From NCBI RefSeq assembly GCF_947179165.1, contig NC_077247.1:44002935-44066934 (forward strand): 64,000 nt of DNA, written 5' to 3'. The notes under the pieces were generated by a model that was not told the DNA's origin, ran no database searches, and saw only the letters and a list, made by a program, of their open reading frames with translations. The first letter of the stretch is position 1; each line of letters starts with the position of its first letter. Shown one piece after another: positions 32,537 to 46,200 of this stretch. The stretch comes from Solanum dulcamara. Its lineage: Eukaryota > Streptophyta > Magnoliopsida > Solanales > Solanaceae. Both the position numbers and the translations under genes were made by a program.

Positions 32537-35500
32537 TTAGTTCAAATTCTGCATTTCATATGGCACGGCACATTCAATCGCTTCTTTCAGAGCTTCTGCT
32601 CCGAGATTTACAAGTACCTACAACAATTTACTGAAGGCTTTAAATTTAAGTTTGCCCAATAGAAGCAGATGCATGAGCAAATGAATAGCACAGGTCTTGA
32701 TTTCAGTGGATTGCCAACATCATAACAGAAATGTGACAGCATGTTCCTTAACAATATCTGAACTTACAAACTAATTCAGGCAAAGAAGAAAACCCCATAA
32801 AAATTATAGTAAAAAATACAATGATAAACTTCAGGGAACTTCTCCAACATTCTAATTACAGTGCCATAATTACCTGATGTGCACCAGATTGAATAAGTGA
32901 AGCATTGCTTGAATATCCAAGGTGCACATGAAATCCCTTAAACTAAACACTGGACTTGGACAAATGCAGGCCATCCACAAAGTGAACAATAAAGGACCAC
33001 ATAGTTTTAAGGGGATAACTGCATTTCCTGCTGCTTATTTCTTTTTTAACTTCTTTTTAGAAAAAAAATTAACCTCTATCTGCACATTGATATATCTACC
33101 AGATAAGTAAGATCTGCAAGCATGTTCTTAGTTCATGATCAGTGCCTCCAACATATCAATTCCTTTTAGTTGTCAAAGTTAACTCTGATGCTCAAATACT
33201 CAAAAGGCTGACCAGATAAGTTCTTGATTAACACCAAAAAAAGGCTAACCAGATAACTAGCCCACTGGTGATGGGAATTGAAAATTGCAGTTCAATTAAT
33301 GAAATAAAAGGGGGAGGATACAGCGAGGAATTAAGGAAAGAGGTAAACAACAATATAAATATACAAACATCTCCAAGACCTGGTATCAATTGATATTCGA
33401 ACTACTATATCAAAATAGAAGTACAGTAAATGCAAATCAACAAGCTAGTCTATGAATACAAGTAAAGACTAATCCCGCAGAAAACATAGGGAGAGGGATA
33501 GCTCTGTACACCAGAAGCTTAACCTGGTCTTCGAACCCAAAAGCTACTATGCACGATGCACTCGTCAATGGTGGGAACTCATACTATAATCAGTAAGGTG
33601 CAGAAGTGTAGTATGAGTATCAAACAAATGGTACTTAGTAGGCATAGGTCGACTGGAATCCAAAGACAAAGCATGTATAAATAATAAGGAATGTACAGTA
33701 CGAGCAGCTAAAGAAGAGATATCGCACAATGAAAGTAAATAGAGGCAAGGATAAAATATAATGGAACAAGTAACCAAGATGAGGGAACGTACCTAGAGAC
33801 GCTGGCTCAATAACCTAATCACTACAAGTGTCCATTTTGGGAGTAAAATAACCAAAAATATAACGATGGGTAGCCACTGCTACACTTCAAAACAGCCAAG
33901 AGGCCAATCCAACTCAACGAAATCAGGAACTACCAATATAGAGAAAAGTCTAAACCACACATATGACCAACTATTAATTCAATATAGGAATACACAATTA
34001 TATGATCAAACAATAACCTAATTGGACCTGTATAAGCCCTGAAGATACACAACAACCAACATAACCCAATTGGCCCCCCATAAGACCAGAATGTGCAAAC
34101 AACAACTAATTATAACCAATCACCATCCAGGTCAAACATTGGCCAGTTTATCCTCCACCATTACCATATCTGCACTTGTGACCAAGGAAAGGTTTCTCAT
34201 AAAGCTAAAGCTCAGAATTGAATGGGATAATAACATGCTTGGTCATCAACTCAGGGCATGATCAGACATTTAATTCTTTAGGTGATAGCTCAGGTATATA
34301 GGTTCTCTAACCTTAAGCATTCAGAAGCAGATTGATATACTATTGATGTATACTGGTTGGCTCCCAGGATGATATTCTAATAAATTATTTACTCATGGAA
34401 AAACATGTGGGCCAGATTGACATTAAATGAGTCACAATCCGTTATCTCTAACAATCTAGTTCTCGCGACCCACAGATCATAATAATAAGATAAACGTTCA
34501 AATCTTTCATATAGTTGTCTTAGTGGGGGGATTATTCTTCTTGACCCTAGTTGAAATTTACTGCAGCGCCTCTATAAACAAAGAAGAAAATAAATAAAGA
34601 AAATTTGCACGGAAGAAATGCATCATTATAATACAGAAAGAAAGAAATATGAAGTCAACAACCTAAAAGGAAAAAGAAAATAAAAAGAGCTTCACCTCAT
34701 TCGCATCTTTATAACTGCTTGACTCATCCTTTTTAGGCCAACATACTTGCCAACACCTGCAAATCAAGCAAAGTCAACTATTTGTAAATACTTTCCGACT
34801 TATTGGTGAAGTAATTAGGCTTTGGGCTGCATTAAGGATTGAACAAATGAGAGTTAAAAGTAGAAGCATCTGTGTATTGCAGCCAACTAAGATAAATACC
34901 AATGTATAGACAGAAAATTATATTAGGTCCGAGCACGCTGAAAGGCTGTGATTCTCATGCACAGAAAGAAAAAAAATGGCATGTCTTCTCACAATTGTCA
35001 AAAACACAAAATACACTTAACTAGCGATCAAAAGGTACAACAATCCAGTATATTCATTTGGATGTACATTAATAGCATTCTCATCCTAAGCACATTTGAC
35101 TCCACCTCCCGAAAGGTGCCATACCCTTTCTTGTTCAGTATTCCACTTGCTACATCAATATATAACTCTCTCTATATCTCTGGGAACTCTCTTCGAGCCA
35201 AGATTAAGAGAATACACAAAAGATAAAAGTTTGGGGTTATGAAAAGTCAAAAGAACCCAGATTTTTCATGGACTTATGTTTTGTCATTTGACTATGATAA
35301 TGTCACGCACCGCATTGGGGCAGCGTGGATGAAATGGAGGCTTGACTCTGGAGTCCTGTGTGATAAGAAAGTACCACCTAAACTTAAAGATAAGTTCTAC
35401 AGAACGATGGTTAGACCAGCGTTATTATATGGAGCGGAGTGCTGACCAGTAAAGAAATCTCATGACCAAAAGATGCATGTGGTGGAGATGAGGATGCTGA

Positions 35501-38500
35501 GATAGTGAGATGGATGTGTAGACACACTAGGAGTGATAAGATCAGGAATGAGGTTATTCGGGAGAAGGTGAGAGTGGCATCTGTGGCAGACAAGATAAGA
35601 GAAGCGAGACTGAGATGGTTTGAGCATGTACAGAAGAGGGGTGTCAACGCCCCAATTAAGAGGTGCGAGCGGTTGGATTTGAGGGATATGCGGAGGGGTA
35701 GGAGTAGACCGAAAAAGTATTAGAGAGAGTTGATTAGAAAAGATATGGCGCTACTCCATATCACCGAGGACATGACCTTGGATAGAAAGGAGTGCAGATC
35801 GCGGATTAGGGTAGAAGGCTAGTAGGGATAGAATGGTGTCTGACCGTGTGCCGATTTAGGGTGGTCGTAGGTCTAGGCGTGGCCTTTATAGTTTGATATC
35901 GCTATTGCCTTTGATTATCACATTACTTTGCTATCGTTATTGTTCTTGTCCTGTAAGATTTGCATTGCTATCGTTATTGTTCTTGTTATTTTCTTTGATT
36001 ATCACATTATCACATTACTTTGCTATCGTTATTGTTCTTGTTATTCATTTTTTTTGTGCCTTTATGCTATATATATTGTTTTTATCTTTTACTTGGGACT
36101 GTGACTTTTGAGCCGAGGGTCTTTCGGAAACAGCCTCTCTATCTCCATGAGGTAGTGGTAAGGTCTGCGTACATCCTACCCTCCCCAGACCCCACTTGTG
36201 GGATTCCACTGGGTATGTTGTTGTTGTTTGTTGTTGAAGAGCAACTTAGCGGCAACATCAAGCAAGTGCTTTCTTTTTATTTAGTTCTCATCTACAATTT
36301 GTAATCCATGAACTTTATTGATGACAATGGTTATTACTAAACAGCCACACGTTGCATAATTTAGCTGCATTGACAGGAAGATGCATGCAATTGCAAACCA
36401 CTAAAAGAACTTCAACCAGGGGGAGGGCAAAGCTTTGTTGAATTTTGAACTCTAATTAGAAGATAAGTTCAAACAAGAATAGCAAAACTACAACCATCTT
36501 ATAACTCCATTAGAATTTGTTAGTCTTTCTCTAAGTATGACAGTGAAAAATGCTTCTAGGCATTGGAGAAATGGAGATAAGTTAGTCCAAAGTATATGGA
36601 AACTTATTTGCAATAGATGTGAAATTGTAAGGATTATTGCAGTTTCCACTTCTTGGATTGTACAATGTTCAGCAACTTAAAAAAAAATGCATGGAGAAAT
36701 CATTCACTTAAGTAGACAACATTTTGGGACATAGAATAAAGGAACACAAAATAAACATATGAGTGAGAAGGAACAAACCTTTCTTTCCCCAGACGGCGGG
36801 CAAGCTCTTCAGCCAATGCTTGGCCTGGTAAATCACCATCAGTTGCCAGCACAATCCGAGACACCTGAGCAGAATAAAAATTTTAAAAATAGAAAAAGAA
36901 TGAGTTAGGAAAATATCTTTTGTTTAGTGTTCTCAGTTTAATGCAAGCACCAAGACTGCCAACCTTCTCCAAGCACTCTTTGCAGTTCCACAGGTATGAA
37001 AATCTGGTATCCTGTCTTCAGGTGCAAGAAGAAATATTAAGGTGGAAATATAATCCTAGATCTCAAATAATTTTAAAATAACTGGTAAACCACAGTGGTA
37101 ACATTATGTCAAAAACACACCTCTTCCAGTGGTAGCAGTTCTTTGGATGTGATGCCTTGTGGTGCACCATTAGGAACACTGACACAGTTAGGAAATCCAG
37201 CTTCTTCCACTGAAAGCTTATCTATTTCACCTTCTACCTTTGGTCAACAATAGAGTATCACATCTAGTCAGTAGCCAGAAATACATATCTGAGAAAAAGT
37301 TTTGGAACTTACAATGATGATCTCATCTGCTTCTCTGACATCATCCAGTCCATAAAGTACCTTATCTGCACCCTTCTCCTGCCAATTGAAAGTAGAAGTT
37401 GATTAATAAAGGCAAAAGGAAAATAAGGAAAAATACCAGCTTCTCTGTTCATACTATGTCAAATTTTCCTTCAGATAAATCAATGGTAGTGAAAACAGCA
37501 GACACTGACTGGAAGCTTGAAAAAGCTCTCAAATTGACATCACAAAAAAACTGTTCAGAAACGTTTGTCCAGGGGATAAGCTAAAGTTATTCAAAAGAGT
37601 CCCAAACCCAAAAAGAAGGGACCAAATTTTGAAATTGTGATGAACATTACTGCAAAATAATTGCGAAGTGTCATACATATTAGCATGGCAAACAATCCCC
37701 TTCTTGTTGCAAGATACTAGACTGTTAATTTCCACCCAAGGACACAATATCTTTTTTATTAAAAGGAATCTGAAGCTAAAGAATTTGCTCGTCGAGAAAA
37801 TTTTGCAAGACTGAGTTTAGATTAAGAAATGGAAGCATGCATTGCGTATAGTTAAGCAATAATGGCACATGTGTTTTCACGTACTTCCCCATTATTCCAT
37901 GCAGGCAGTTTGGGTTATAACTTAATGAACAAATTTACCTGCCAAAACCTTTTCTCAAGTGTCCGATACTTGCAGCCAATGAGCATACCATTCCTCCTAT
38001 AAGTGAAGGCAATGATGATCTGCAATCACCCAAATGTTAGCACATAATTCATATCTCTACCCATGATGCAGCCATAAAATATTACTTTCCAGTTTCAAAA
38101 TGAAGTTAATGATCAGATTATCTACCATGATCTTCATGTTTTTGATTCTTACTTGCTTTCCAAGTTAGTGAGACTTATGAACCTTGTCATAGTTCTTTTG
38201 TCCATTTGTTCTTTGACACGGATTTTAGCCATTATAAACAGCTCTGGGATTTAGAAATAATTCTCTCTCTTATATTTTAAGTCAAAGCTTGATCAATCCA
38301 TTGCCTTGTTGTTCTCATGTCAATCTTATCCTACAAATACATGTGTTTACCTCGAACTCTTAGTTGGAAGGGAGTGTGTGCTAGAAGATTGAAGATTCTC
38401 AAAGTTGTAAAGCTAATGACTTCAGAGCAGTTTTTCAGAAGTTCCATAACACATAAGTAATAACTGAGTTTTGTCCTACTACACTTGTTAAGCAACTTAA

Positions 38501-41500
38501 AGAATCTAAAATATGCATTGATATCATGAATGCCAAGAACGTTTGGATGCACAGAACTAATTTTACTTCTTATTAGTAATCAAAAGCATTTGGACGAACA
38601 CAATTAAGTTTACTTCTTATTAATAATCAAGTTATCTTACCTGATCAAAAAAAATTACTAATAATCACAGCTCTACCAAATAATAACGAAATACATTGTC
38701 CATTGATATCAGGAGTGCCCAGATCATTTGGATGCACCGACTTAATTTTACTTCTAATTAACAATCAAAAGCTCTACCAAACCATAATGCAATAACATTG
38801 TCTGACCTGATCACCAGCCATTTGCATGACATGATTTCTCTTCAGAGTATCCTTTGATATCATCCTCGTAGAAAAATATGCAGCCAGCTGTAATACACCC
38901 AAAAGTCAAAAATATGCAGCCAGCTGTAATACACCCAAAAGTCATAGGTAATAAACAAAAAAGAACGTCTTGTATTATTTTATAGCTAAGAAATCAGTTT
39001 CTCTTTGTTAAAATCACTATAGATTTGATTGTTCTAACTTCTAATTAGGCCTAAATGTAATTATACCCATAATGATGAATTTATCAAATCATAACATAAG
39101 AACTATAAATTCCCAGTCAACTGCTTGAGAGAACCAAGAATTCTGAGACAACTCCAGATTATATGAAGCACTGCGTGAATGTGCATAACCTGGACAGTAT
39201 GGAAGGAAAGAACCCAAACTTTGAGGGGAAGACCGATGCTCTCCATTGTATCAACTTAGATATTTGAAAAACATAACTTTGTGGTGTAATATGCAAAATG
39301 CAAAACAACGATATAATTGATTCCTCATAGCGTATGTAGGAGCTTAGTACCTTTTAGAAGGCGGTACTTTTGTTAATAAAATTTACTTACTTCATAAAAA
39401 TAAAAGAAAAAGGCATCTTGCTCTAAGAAGGTGTTTGGATTGGCTTTTTAAAAATAGCTTATAAGCTAAAATCTAAAAGTCATAAGTTAAGAATACCCAA
39501 CTTTTAGCTTATTATTGTAATTTTTTGGCCTAAAAGTAAGTGTAAAAACACTTTTTATCTTTCTCAAATACCACAAAAAAAATTTAAAAAGAAGAGCTTA
39601 AAAGCCAAAAGCACTTAAAGTAAGCCACTCCAAACACCCTCTGAATCAAGCTTAGAGATTAGAGAATGCATTGTTGAAAATCTGTTGCCCAGTGCTAAAT
39701 ATTAGACTATACAATGCTAGCCATCAGATTTAGAATATGCATGGCAAAAGAAATTTTCCTTACCATATCACCTAATGGTTCTAACTTCAAGCTTTCCTCT
39801 GTAAGTATCCGAGGATAATTCATTCTGCCAAGTTGATGGACCCCATCAGATGTCGTACTGTTGTGTGGGATCTGTGTTCATAATTAATATCCAATGAGGT
39901 GATTTAACTTCTAGTTCTCAGAAATTAATGTAAACAAATCTCAAAACCATAAATTAAACTACCTGGCCTGCCCATCCACATTCAATATTGAAACACCTCC
40001 ATAATGCAGAATTCCTTGATGACCACAAAATCAAGTTTGAAGAACTCTAGCTGCTTGTAAAAGAAGATCACCATTGAACATGAGAACTATCATACCTTTT
40101 CGATGACATATGAAATGATAAACTCCTTTCCATTGACCGACCACCTTTGCACTGTTTCAGAAAAGACAAATAAATAAAAAGATATAGAGAGAGGTAAAAG
40201 AGAATGAATGAGACTCATATCTAGCTTTACAAAACAAAATAAACACATCCAAGTCTCCATCACAAACCTCAACTTATTTTTTTGTCACAAGAGACGAGCT
40301 AATTAGCAGAAAATTAAGGTTCCTTTGTATGATTGGAAAACAAAGAAGCACATCTTAAATGTGTTTACGCATCTACTCCTTGTTATATATGAACAAACAA
40401 ACAGTTTAACGAATTATGATATCATTGAAGCCTATATATTCGTTTTTCCCAGTATCTGTTACAAAGAGCCAAAAGTTTACACATAGCTATATCAACCTTG
40501 AAATCTGCATTTCACTTCATTGTTTCTTATTGTCATCTTGCATTTCCTCACCAAATTAGCAGTACAAATGCATGACCATGAAAAGAGAACAATTACCCAA
40601 CTCTCAGTATTTTCTTTACTAGTGTGTGCTTGCAGGCACAAATTCCAACTAGTTGATATCGCTACATATGGTTAACAGATACCTACCACTTGACACTCAC
40701 TAAAAAAAACTTAAGTAAACCAAAAGAAACACCAACTAAAATGTCACATACCTTGGGACACATTAATCTTGTGTATTCTTCAGGGTTAACAGAATTGCAG
40801 CATATACCCAAATTTTCCAATTTCTCCTTCAGTTCAGCATAATCATCCACCTCCTTAGTTTCATCTCTCCTCAAACTAGCTAGGAAAAGTAAAAAATGAA
40901 AAAAGAACCTAAGTAACAGAATAGATATTCAAGCATTTGATTAGGACTTTGAATACCACAGGATCTACTTTTTTTTTATTGTTAAAGGAAATTTATCGAG
41001 GATCCAGAAGCTGAAAAAAGTACACTTACAAAGTTATTTACAGTTGCAAGTGTAAAGAGCTCAAAATATGGAATCACACTCTAGTTTTAAAAAAAATTGA
41101 AAAACATCTTCATGAAAAATGCTTATGCTTTGGCTTTTGTTCTTTGCTCCGCCAATGCCCAACTTTATTATCAATTTTTTTTTGATGACCGTGGTGTTTG
41201 GCCTGCTTTCACGCACCTCCACTAATTCATGGATACCTGACACTTCTCAGCAGCAACAACAGATACCAGATAACTCTATTCATGACAAATAGAAAGAATC
41301 ACGTAGTGTTGATACAATTTTATTCATAGTTTAGCATTTTCCTCTTCAGAATTCTACGTCTACAATATATAAATTAGGTCAATAAAAAAGAAGGAATATT
41401 GAAGCGAACCTGCAGGTATGAAGAGCCTAGTAGGAGTAATAGAAATGAACGAGTCCTGATTGTTTAGCGAAAATCTTGAGATGGAAGTGTAGAGGGTAAC

Positions 41501-41554
41501 AGGAGGAGCTCTAAAGAGAGTTGGCGCCAAGAAGAAGCGCGAGCCAATAAGCAT
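32537..41554 (-). CDS. Primase homolog protein: TOPRIM, zinc ribbon, no helicase
   Basis: Thirteen GT-AG exons, minus strand: 41554-41410, 40879-40752, 40151-40096, 40014-39963, 39871-39764, 38887-38807, 38019-37939, 37378-37313, 37237-37121, 37011-36964, 36864-36779, 34756-34696, 32617-32537; phases close, 369 aa. The N-terminus is Ser/Arg-rich and hydrophobic, like an organelle transit peptide. A zinc ribbon follows (Cys89, Cys92, Cys117, Cys122; CPKCKGG ... [12 protein letters not shown]), then a TOPRIM fold with its acidic residues (VEGEID, Glu241; ATDGDLPGQ, Asp303/Asp305) and a KDANE block. These are the primase modules of plant organellar Twinkle, a T7-gp4-like enzyme. The protein stops where Twinkle's helicase would begin, as in Arabidopsis At1g30660. 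Role in organelle DNA is inferred. Confidence 0.9.
33360..33950. mobile_element. Possible gypsy LTR fragment in the last intron of the primase homolog
   Basis: Words such as GTGCAGAAGTGTAGTATGAG and the surrounding phrasing are typical of Solanaceae gypsy LTRs. No terminal TG..CA pair or target duplication could be set, so limits are approximate. Confidence 0.35.
35290..36236 (+). mobile_element. RTE LINE 3' end in an intron, antisense to the host gene
   Basis: The plus strand encodes the C-terminal part of an RTE protein with breaks ([21 protein letters not shown], then [20 protein letters not shown], stop near 35821). A 3'UTR follows, ending in the RTE signature (GGTCTGCGTACATCC, CCCCACTTGTGGGATTCCACTGGG) and a TTG-repeat tail at 36218-36236. 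It is 5'-truncated and sits in the intron between primase-homolog exons 11 and 12 (36778-34757). No convincing target duplication was found. Confidence 0.85.
38878..38950 (-). repeat. 36-bp tandem duplication over the exon 6 splice acceptor
   Basis: A 36-base unit (starting AAAAATATGCAGCCAGCTG) occurs twice in a row. It spans the 3' splice site and the first codons of exon 6 of the primase homolog, so two identical acceptors exist: the one used in my model (exon start 38887) and one 36 bases upstream. Using the upstream one would keep the frame but read TGA after five codons. Confidence 0.85.
39429..39643. mobile_element. Tourist-like MITE in primase-homolog intron 5
   Basis: The terminal inverted repeats read GAAGGTGTTTGGATTGGCTT and, on the other strand, GAGGGTGTTTGGAGTGGCTT. 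The inside is AT-rich and partly self-complementary, total about 215 bp. Flanking TAA/TGA could be a decayed 3-bp PIF/Harbinger-type duplication. Confidence 0.65.
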
Positions 41555-43266
41555 TTCAAGAGTTTTAGAGAAATCTCAAAAGCCTCCTACGCCATTCTCG
41601 CCTCTTTTAAGTTATCCCAAACCACTCACTCTAATTTTTCCTTTTTTGTATTATTTTAAGAGATTTCAAATATAATATTTGAATAGATTGCATCCTTTTT
41701 TATTAATACATAATTTTACATATGATAATTTAAAAAATAAATTAACAAAAAAGTATAATACAGGTAGGGCTACTATATAAAAAGGTAGAATAAAAGAATA
41801 TTAAATAATAAGCTAAAACAAAATGAGAAAAAAAAATATAAAATAACGATGCAATCAAACTAAATCGTTATGAAATTTTTTCGTGAATAATTAACAATAA
41901 CAACGACGACCCAGTGAAATCCCACAATGTGGGGTCTGGGCAGGGTAGAGTGTACGCAGACCTGACTCCTACCAAGATAGGACGGCTGTTTTCGAAAGAC
42001 CTTCGGCTCAGTAAAATCAATAAGAAAGAAGTCAGATAAGAATATAGAGTTCAAAGTGATATGAAAAGGAAAGATAGAGTAATCAAAGTACAGAAAGTAA
42101 GGAAAGTAATAAATGATAATAGATAGCAGACCACAGGGGATTATAGTGCGCTAATACGCCTTCTAATAAGAAAGAATAACGAGACTATGAACTAGCCTTC
42201 TACCCTAATGTGGGTCATCCACACCCTCCTATCTAAGGTCATGTCCTCGGTAAGTTGTAACTGCGTCATGTCCTATCTAATCACCTCTCCCCAATATTTC
42301 TTCAACCTACCGCTACCTATTCTGAAACCATCCATGGCTAACCTCTCACACCTCCGTACTAGGGCATCTGTGTCTCTTTCTCTTCACATGCCCAAACCAT
42401 CTCAGTCGCATTTCCCGCATCTTGTCTTCCACTGAAGTCACTCCTACCTTGTCCCGAATAGCCTCATTTCTAATTCTGTCACTCCTAGTATGCCCACACA
42501 TCCATCTCAACATTCTCATTCCAGCAACTTTCATCTTTTAAACATGAGAGTGAATAATTAACAATGTGAGAGAGATTATATGCAATAATAAATGATGAAA
42601 ATGTTGGAGGATATTTTCGTCTTAATCCGATGACATGAAGATCTTTTTTCCTTCTTTTAAATTGTTTTTCATGTTATGTTCTCTGTAACAACAAAAAAAA
42701 TACCCCAAACAAATAATGTTGGTTTGACCGTACAAGATCCAAAGCTTCTGGAATATTAGAAAACAAGCTTTGCTAGTCTCGTCTTGCATCGATCAGCAAC
42801 CATAATAGGCCGTAGTTAGAAAGTAATCAATAAATCCATCAACTTCTAATCATGTTACAGGACTTCTCATCAACATTTCATGCTTCAGCTTCTCTAACAG
42901 AAGGCAGGACCTTGCCAAAATAATAAAGCCCAGCTCAGTTGTACCTAATCTAACCTGTAACTGTAATCTGTAAATCAGTGTTTACAGTAAGACGGAAGCA
43001 AATATGTTTGCAAAATAAAGACCATATTTCTTGTAAACTACTGACACAAACTCAAGTTTGCAATTTTATCAGTTGGGAAAAATGTAAGCAAGCAAAGAAC
43101 TAGTGAAGGCCGGAATGGGATATCACATGTAGTATACAATCTGAGGACACTAATTGCTGGGTTTCCACTTCAAAAACTAGTCATAATGTGTTTTCCCGGT
43201 ATAGAGATATGCCAGGCATTTGCATTTGCAGAGGCAAGATGGCTTCTTCAGAATTTCTCATAAGAT
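41555..43266. other. Spacer between CPSF30 and the primase homolog
   Basis: Holds the promoter side of the primase homolog (41555-41890), an RTE insertion (41899-42549) and the 3' flank/3'UTR of CPSF30 (about 42570-43266). No separate gene was seen. Confidence 0.6.
41899..42549 (-). mobile_element. 5'-truncated RTE LINE with 16-bp target duplication
   Basis: The minus strand carries the C-terminal RTE coding end ([25 protein letters not shown]) with frameshifts, then the 3'UTR and a degenerate TTG tail ending at 41899. The 16-base duplication GTGAATAATTAACAAT flanks it perfectly at 41883-41898 and 42550-42565. It lies about 345 bases upstream of the primase-homolog ATG, on the same strand. 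Confidence 0.9.
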
Positions 43267-46200
43267 TCACTTTTCTGTGCCAATTATAGCATCTCCATCC
43301 ATGCTATGCTTCTTTTTCTTTCCATCACCATGTCTGGACCTTCTAGGTGCTTCATCCTCGCTCTCACTTTCATCATTTCTAAAGCTGTTTTCAGTTTGTG
43401 GATAACGTACTCCTTCATCTGGTCCACCAACTGAGCCTGCAATCTCTTGACCCCTACCTTGGTCTGGACCTGAGCTGAATCTATCGTTCCTTTCATTAAC
43501 CGGAGCTCTCTGATCCTTTTTGACCCTAGGATTTTGAGAGGTCTGTGGTGGGGGTGGAATAAATGATGGATGCATTCCCATTGGTCGACCACCTCTAGGT
43601 GGAGCAGTTGCTCCAGGACCCATTCCACCCATGAAAGGGGGCCTTCCTGGACCCATCATCATCCCAAATCCACCAGCAGCTGGAGGACGGCTGTGAAACA
43701 TCATATCACCAGGGAATCGAGGGCCAAATGGTCCAAAAGGTCGGCCGCCCATTCCAAAAGGATCGGGCATAGGAAAACCCTCAGGTGTCATTGATCCATA
43801 GGAAAATCCATCACTCATCATGCCTGGAGGGAAGCCTCGCATCCCAGGGAAAGGCCTGGCTCCACGTCCAAAAGGAGGAACTATAGGAGGCCATACGATT
43901 CCCCTACCCCTTCCTCTGCCCAAAGCAGCTGGTCCAAAAGCTTGACCAAAGCCCTCATCATCATCATCCTCTTCACTTTCTTCTTCTTCCTCTTCTTCAT
44001 TGTCTTCAAAAGGTACTATATCTGGGTTCTCATTCCCATTATCAGGGTTTACTCCCTTTGCTCTTTCCTCCTCTCGCTTGGATTCTGCAGCTAGTGAGAT
44101 TGCCTGAAATGCAATAATATATTGTCCCATTAGAATTCTGTACAGAAAGTCCAACTAAATTAGGAAGCAATTCTTTAAGTTCCCATAGCTACTATGTCAA
44201 GTGAATGTACACATATAGAACATATATATACACATACATAAATATATAATGTATATGTACATATGTGTGTTTGTGTCCACCATGTGCTTTCCTCTATCAG
44301 CAGTCCAACTAATAGATGCTCCATAAACTACCAAAGAGCATAACTAAGGCAAATGGACCAATTGCAGCCAAATCTTGGAATTTCAACACAGCGTATTTGA
44401 ATACACATAAGCAGCAAAGCAGTAGAACGAACTCACTATCAAATCAAACTGAATAAGTACTTTACTAGACTATATGCGGGGGGTTTTCTTTCTCAAAATA
44501 CAAGTGCAGAAACCTATCATAAAAAAGAAAAAAATAAACAAGTATCTCTCCACATAAGGATCTCAACTATTGCGATAGACATTACAAGCCAGAAAAGATT
44601 CTTAAATATAGAAGTATGTGTCATACAACAATTTACCTATGTAAGTAGTGTTATATCACTAGTTGAGACATCATTTTTGTGAAATCACACTTGGAGGAAC
44701 AACATTTACAGTGACAGTAACGGGAAAAACCAGGTTAGACAGTTACACTGAAATGGGGGAAGACCAGGTTCGTTTTGTTTTTCCAAGACCAGGTTCTGTT
44801 GTTGTACAACAGATCCATAAAAACAGGTTAGTTAGTTGTACAATGGATCCATAAGTGTGTCCAAGGGATGACTGAATAGCAAGAAATGACTCCTTACAGC
44901 CAAACTCAAAACATAAAAATTCTTTTATTTTTCTTTTAACCAACAATCAAGTAAGACCTGCAGAAAGCTTTTGACATAAAACATCAACCTTAAAACATCG
45001 TTCAATCCCCAAAAAAGATCTACTAATATACCATGTCCACAATTGCCACAATTTTTCTACTGGAAGACCTCAGTTTTCATTAAAAAAAAAATAAGAATGA
45101 CAAGCTGAACACTTATTAAAGACATGGAACCAGAAACTATCCAATTGGACCTCCCAGTCATAACGAATTACTACAAGAGGCGATATGAAATTTCTCAAAA
45201 AGTCAGCAGATGAATGAAGGACTGATTACCCATTTTTAGACAAAAAAGCTTACTTAGAAACTCAAAAGGCTATTTAAAACCCCTATTGAACTAGCACAAG
45301 GCTAAGTAATGACAACTAAAGTGGACTAATTCAATACACAACACAAATAACATGCATGGATATGGGACTAGAAGCACTCTACCCAACCAAATTCTGACAC
45401 TATGACCAGATGCCACCATGGCCTACAAAAACTAGCTCATCAACAGATACAACAATATCAGCAGTAATAAAGCATCTAGCATACGAGATTGAAGTCAATC
45501 CATGACAAACTACAGAGTTGTATTTTCCAATTCCTAAATCTAAAGCTGAGTTGATATAAGTTACGCAATCTCAACTAGCATTGCTAAAATCATATCTGAA
45601 AGCATCATTTGAAACTGAATGTACTATATCCAGACAAACACATGGCGGAAACAACCCCTGAAAGCTCCAGAAAATGGATGAATTACCATCTATTAAATGA
45701 AAGCTGGTTTGACAGGAGAAAAAGAAATACCATAAGTTCACTGTCTGGTTCTAGATAGAGCAAAGAAGCCAACTGCTCACCAACAGAGATCTCTAATTCT
45801 TGACAATCTCTGCTTATCTGAAACAACGGCAGTAGAAGGTGACTGAAAGTAATGATAGCACACAACAAAGTGTAACATCACCAAATAAAACATGGAAGGG
45901 GATTTTGAATTTGACAAGTAAAAGTCCGTCTCTGGAATCATAAGCAACTTTGATTGCAACAGTAAAAGAGAATTCACTTATAAGCTGAGAATTATGTGAA
46001 ACAAACCTAGCCCAGTCGCTCAACCAGAAATGCAACTAATATTCAAAGAAACGCTATTTGGTTGGTTCATTTTCTTCAGATGGGTAATTAGTCAATAATT
46101 AGTTTCAATAATATGAAAGTGTGTGCGCTATACCCATGGCATTAAAAGAGGTTGTGGATAAAAGGTAAAAGTATCTTACTTGAGATACATTTTCCTTTTT

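Noticed and set aside
35239..35723. Open frames in the primase-homolog intron as missing helicase exons
   Set aside because: They are RTE LINE protein ([20 protein letters not shown]) on the opposite strand to the gene.
43284..43794. Frames overlapping the last CPSF30 exon on both strands
   Set aside because: Alternative-frame shadows of the Gly/Pro/Met-rich C-terminus.
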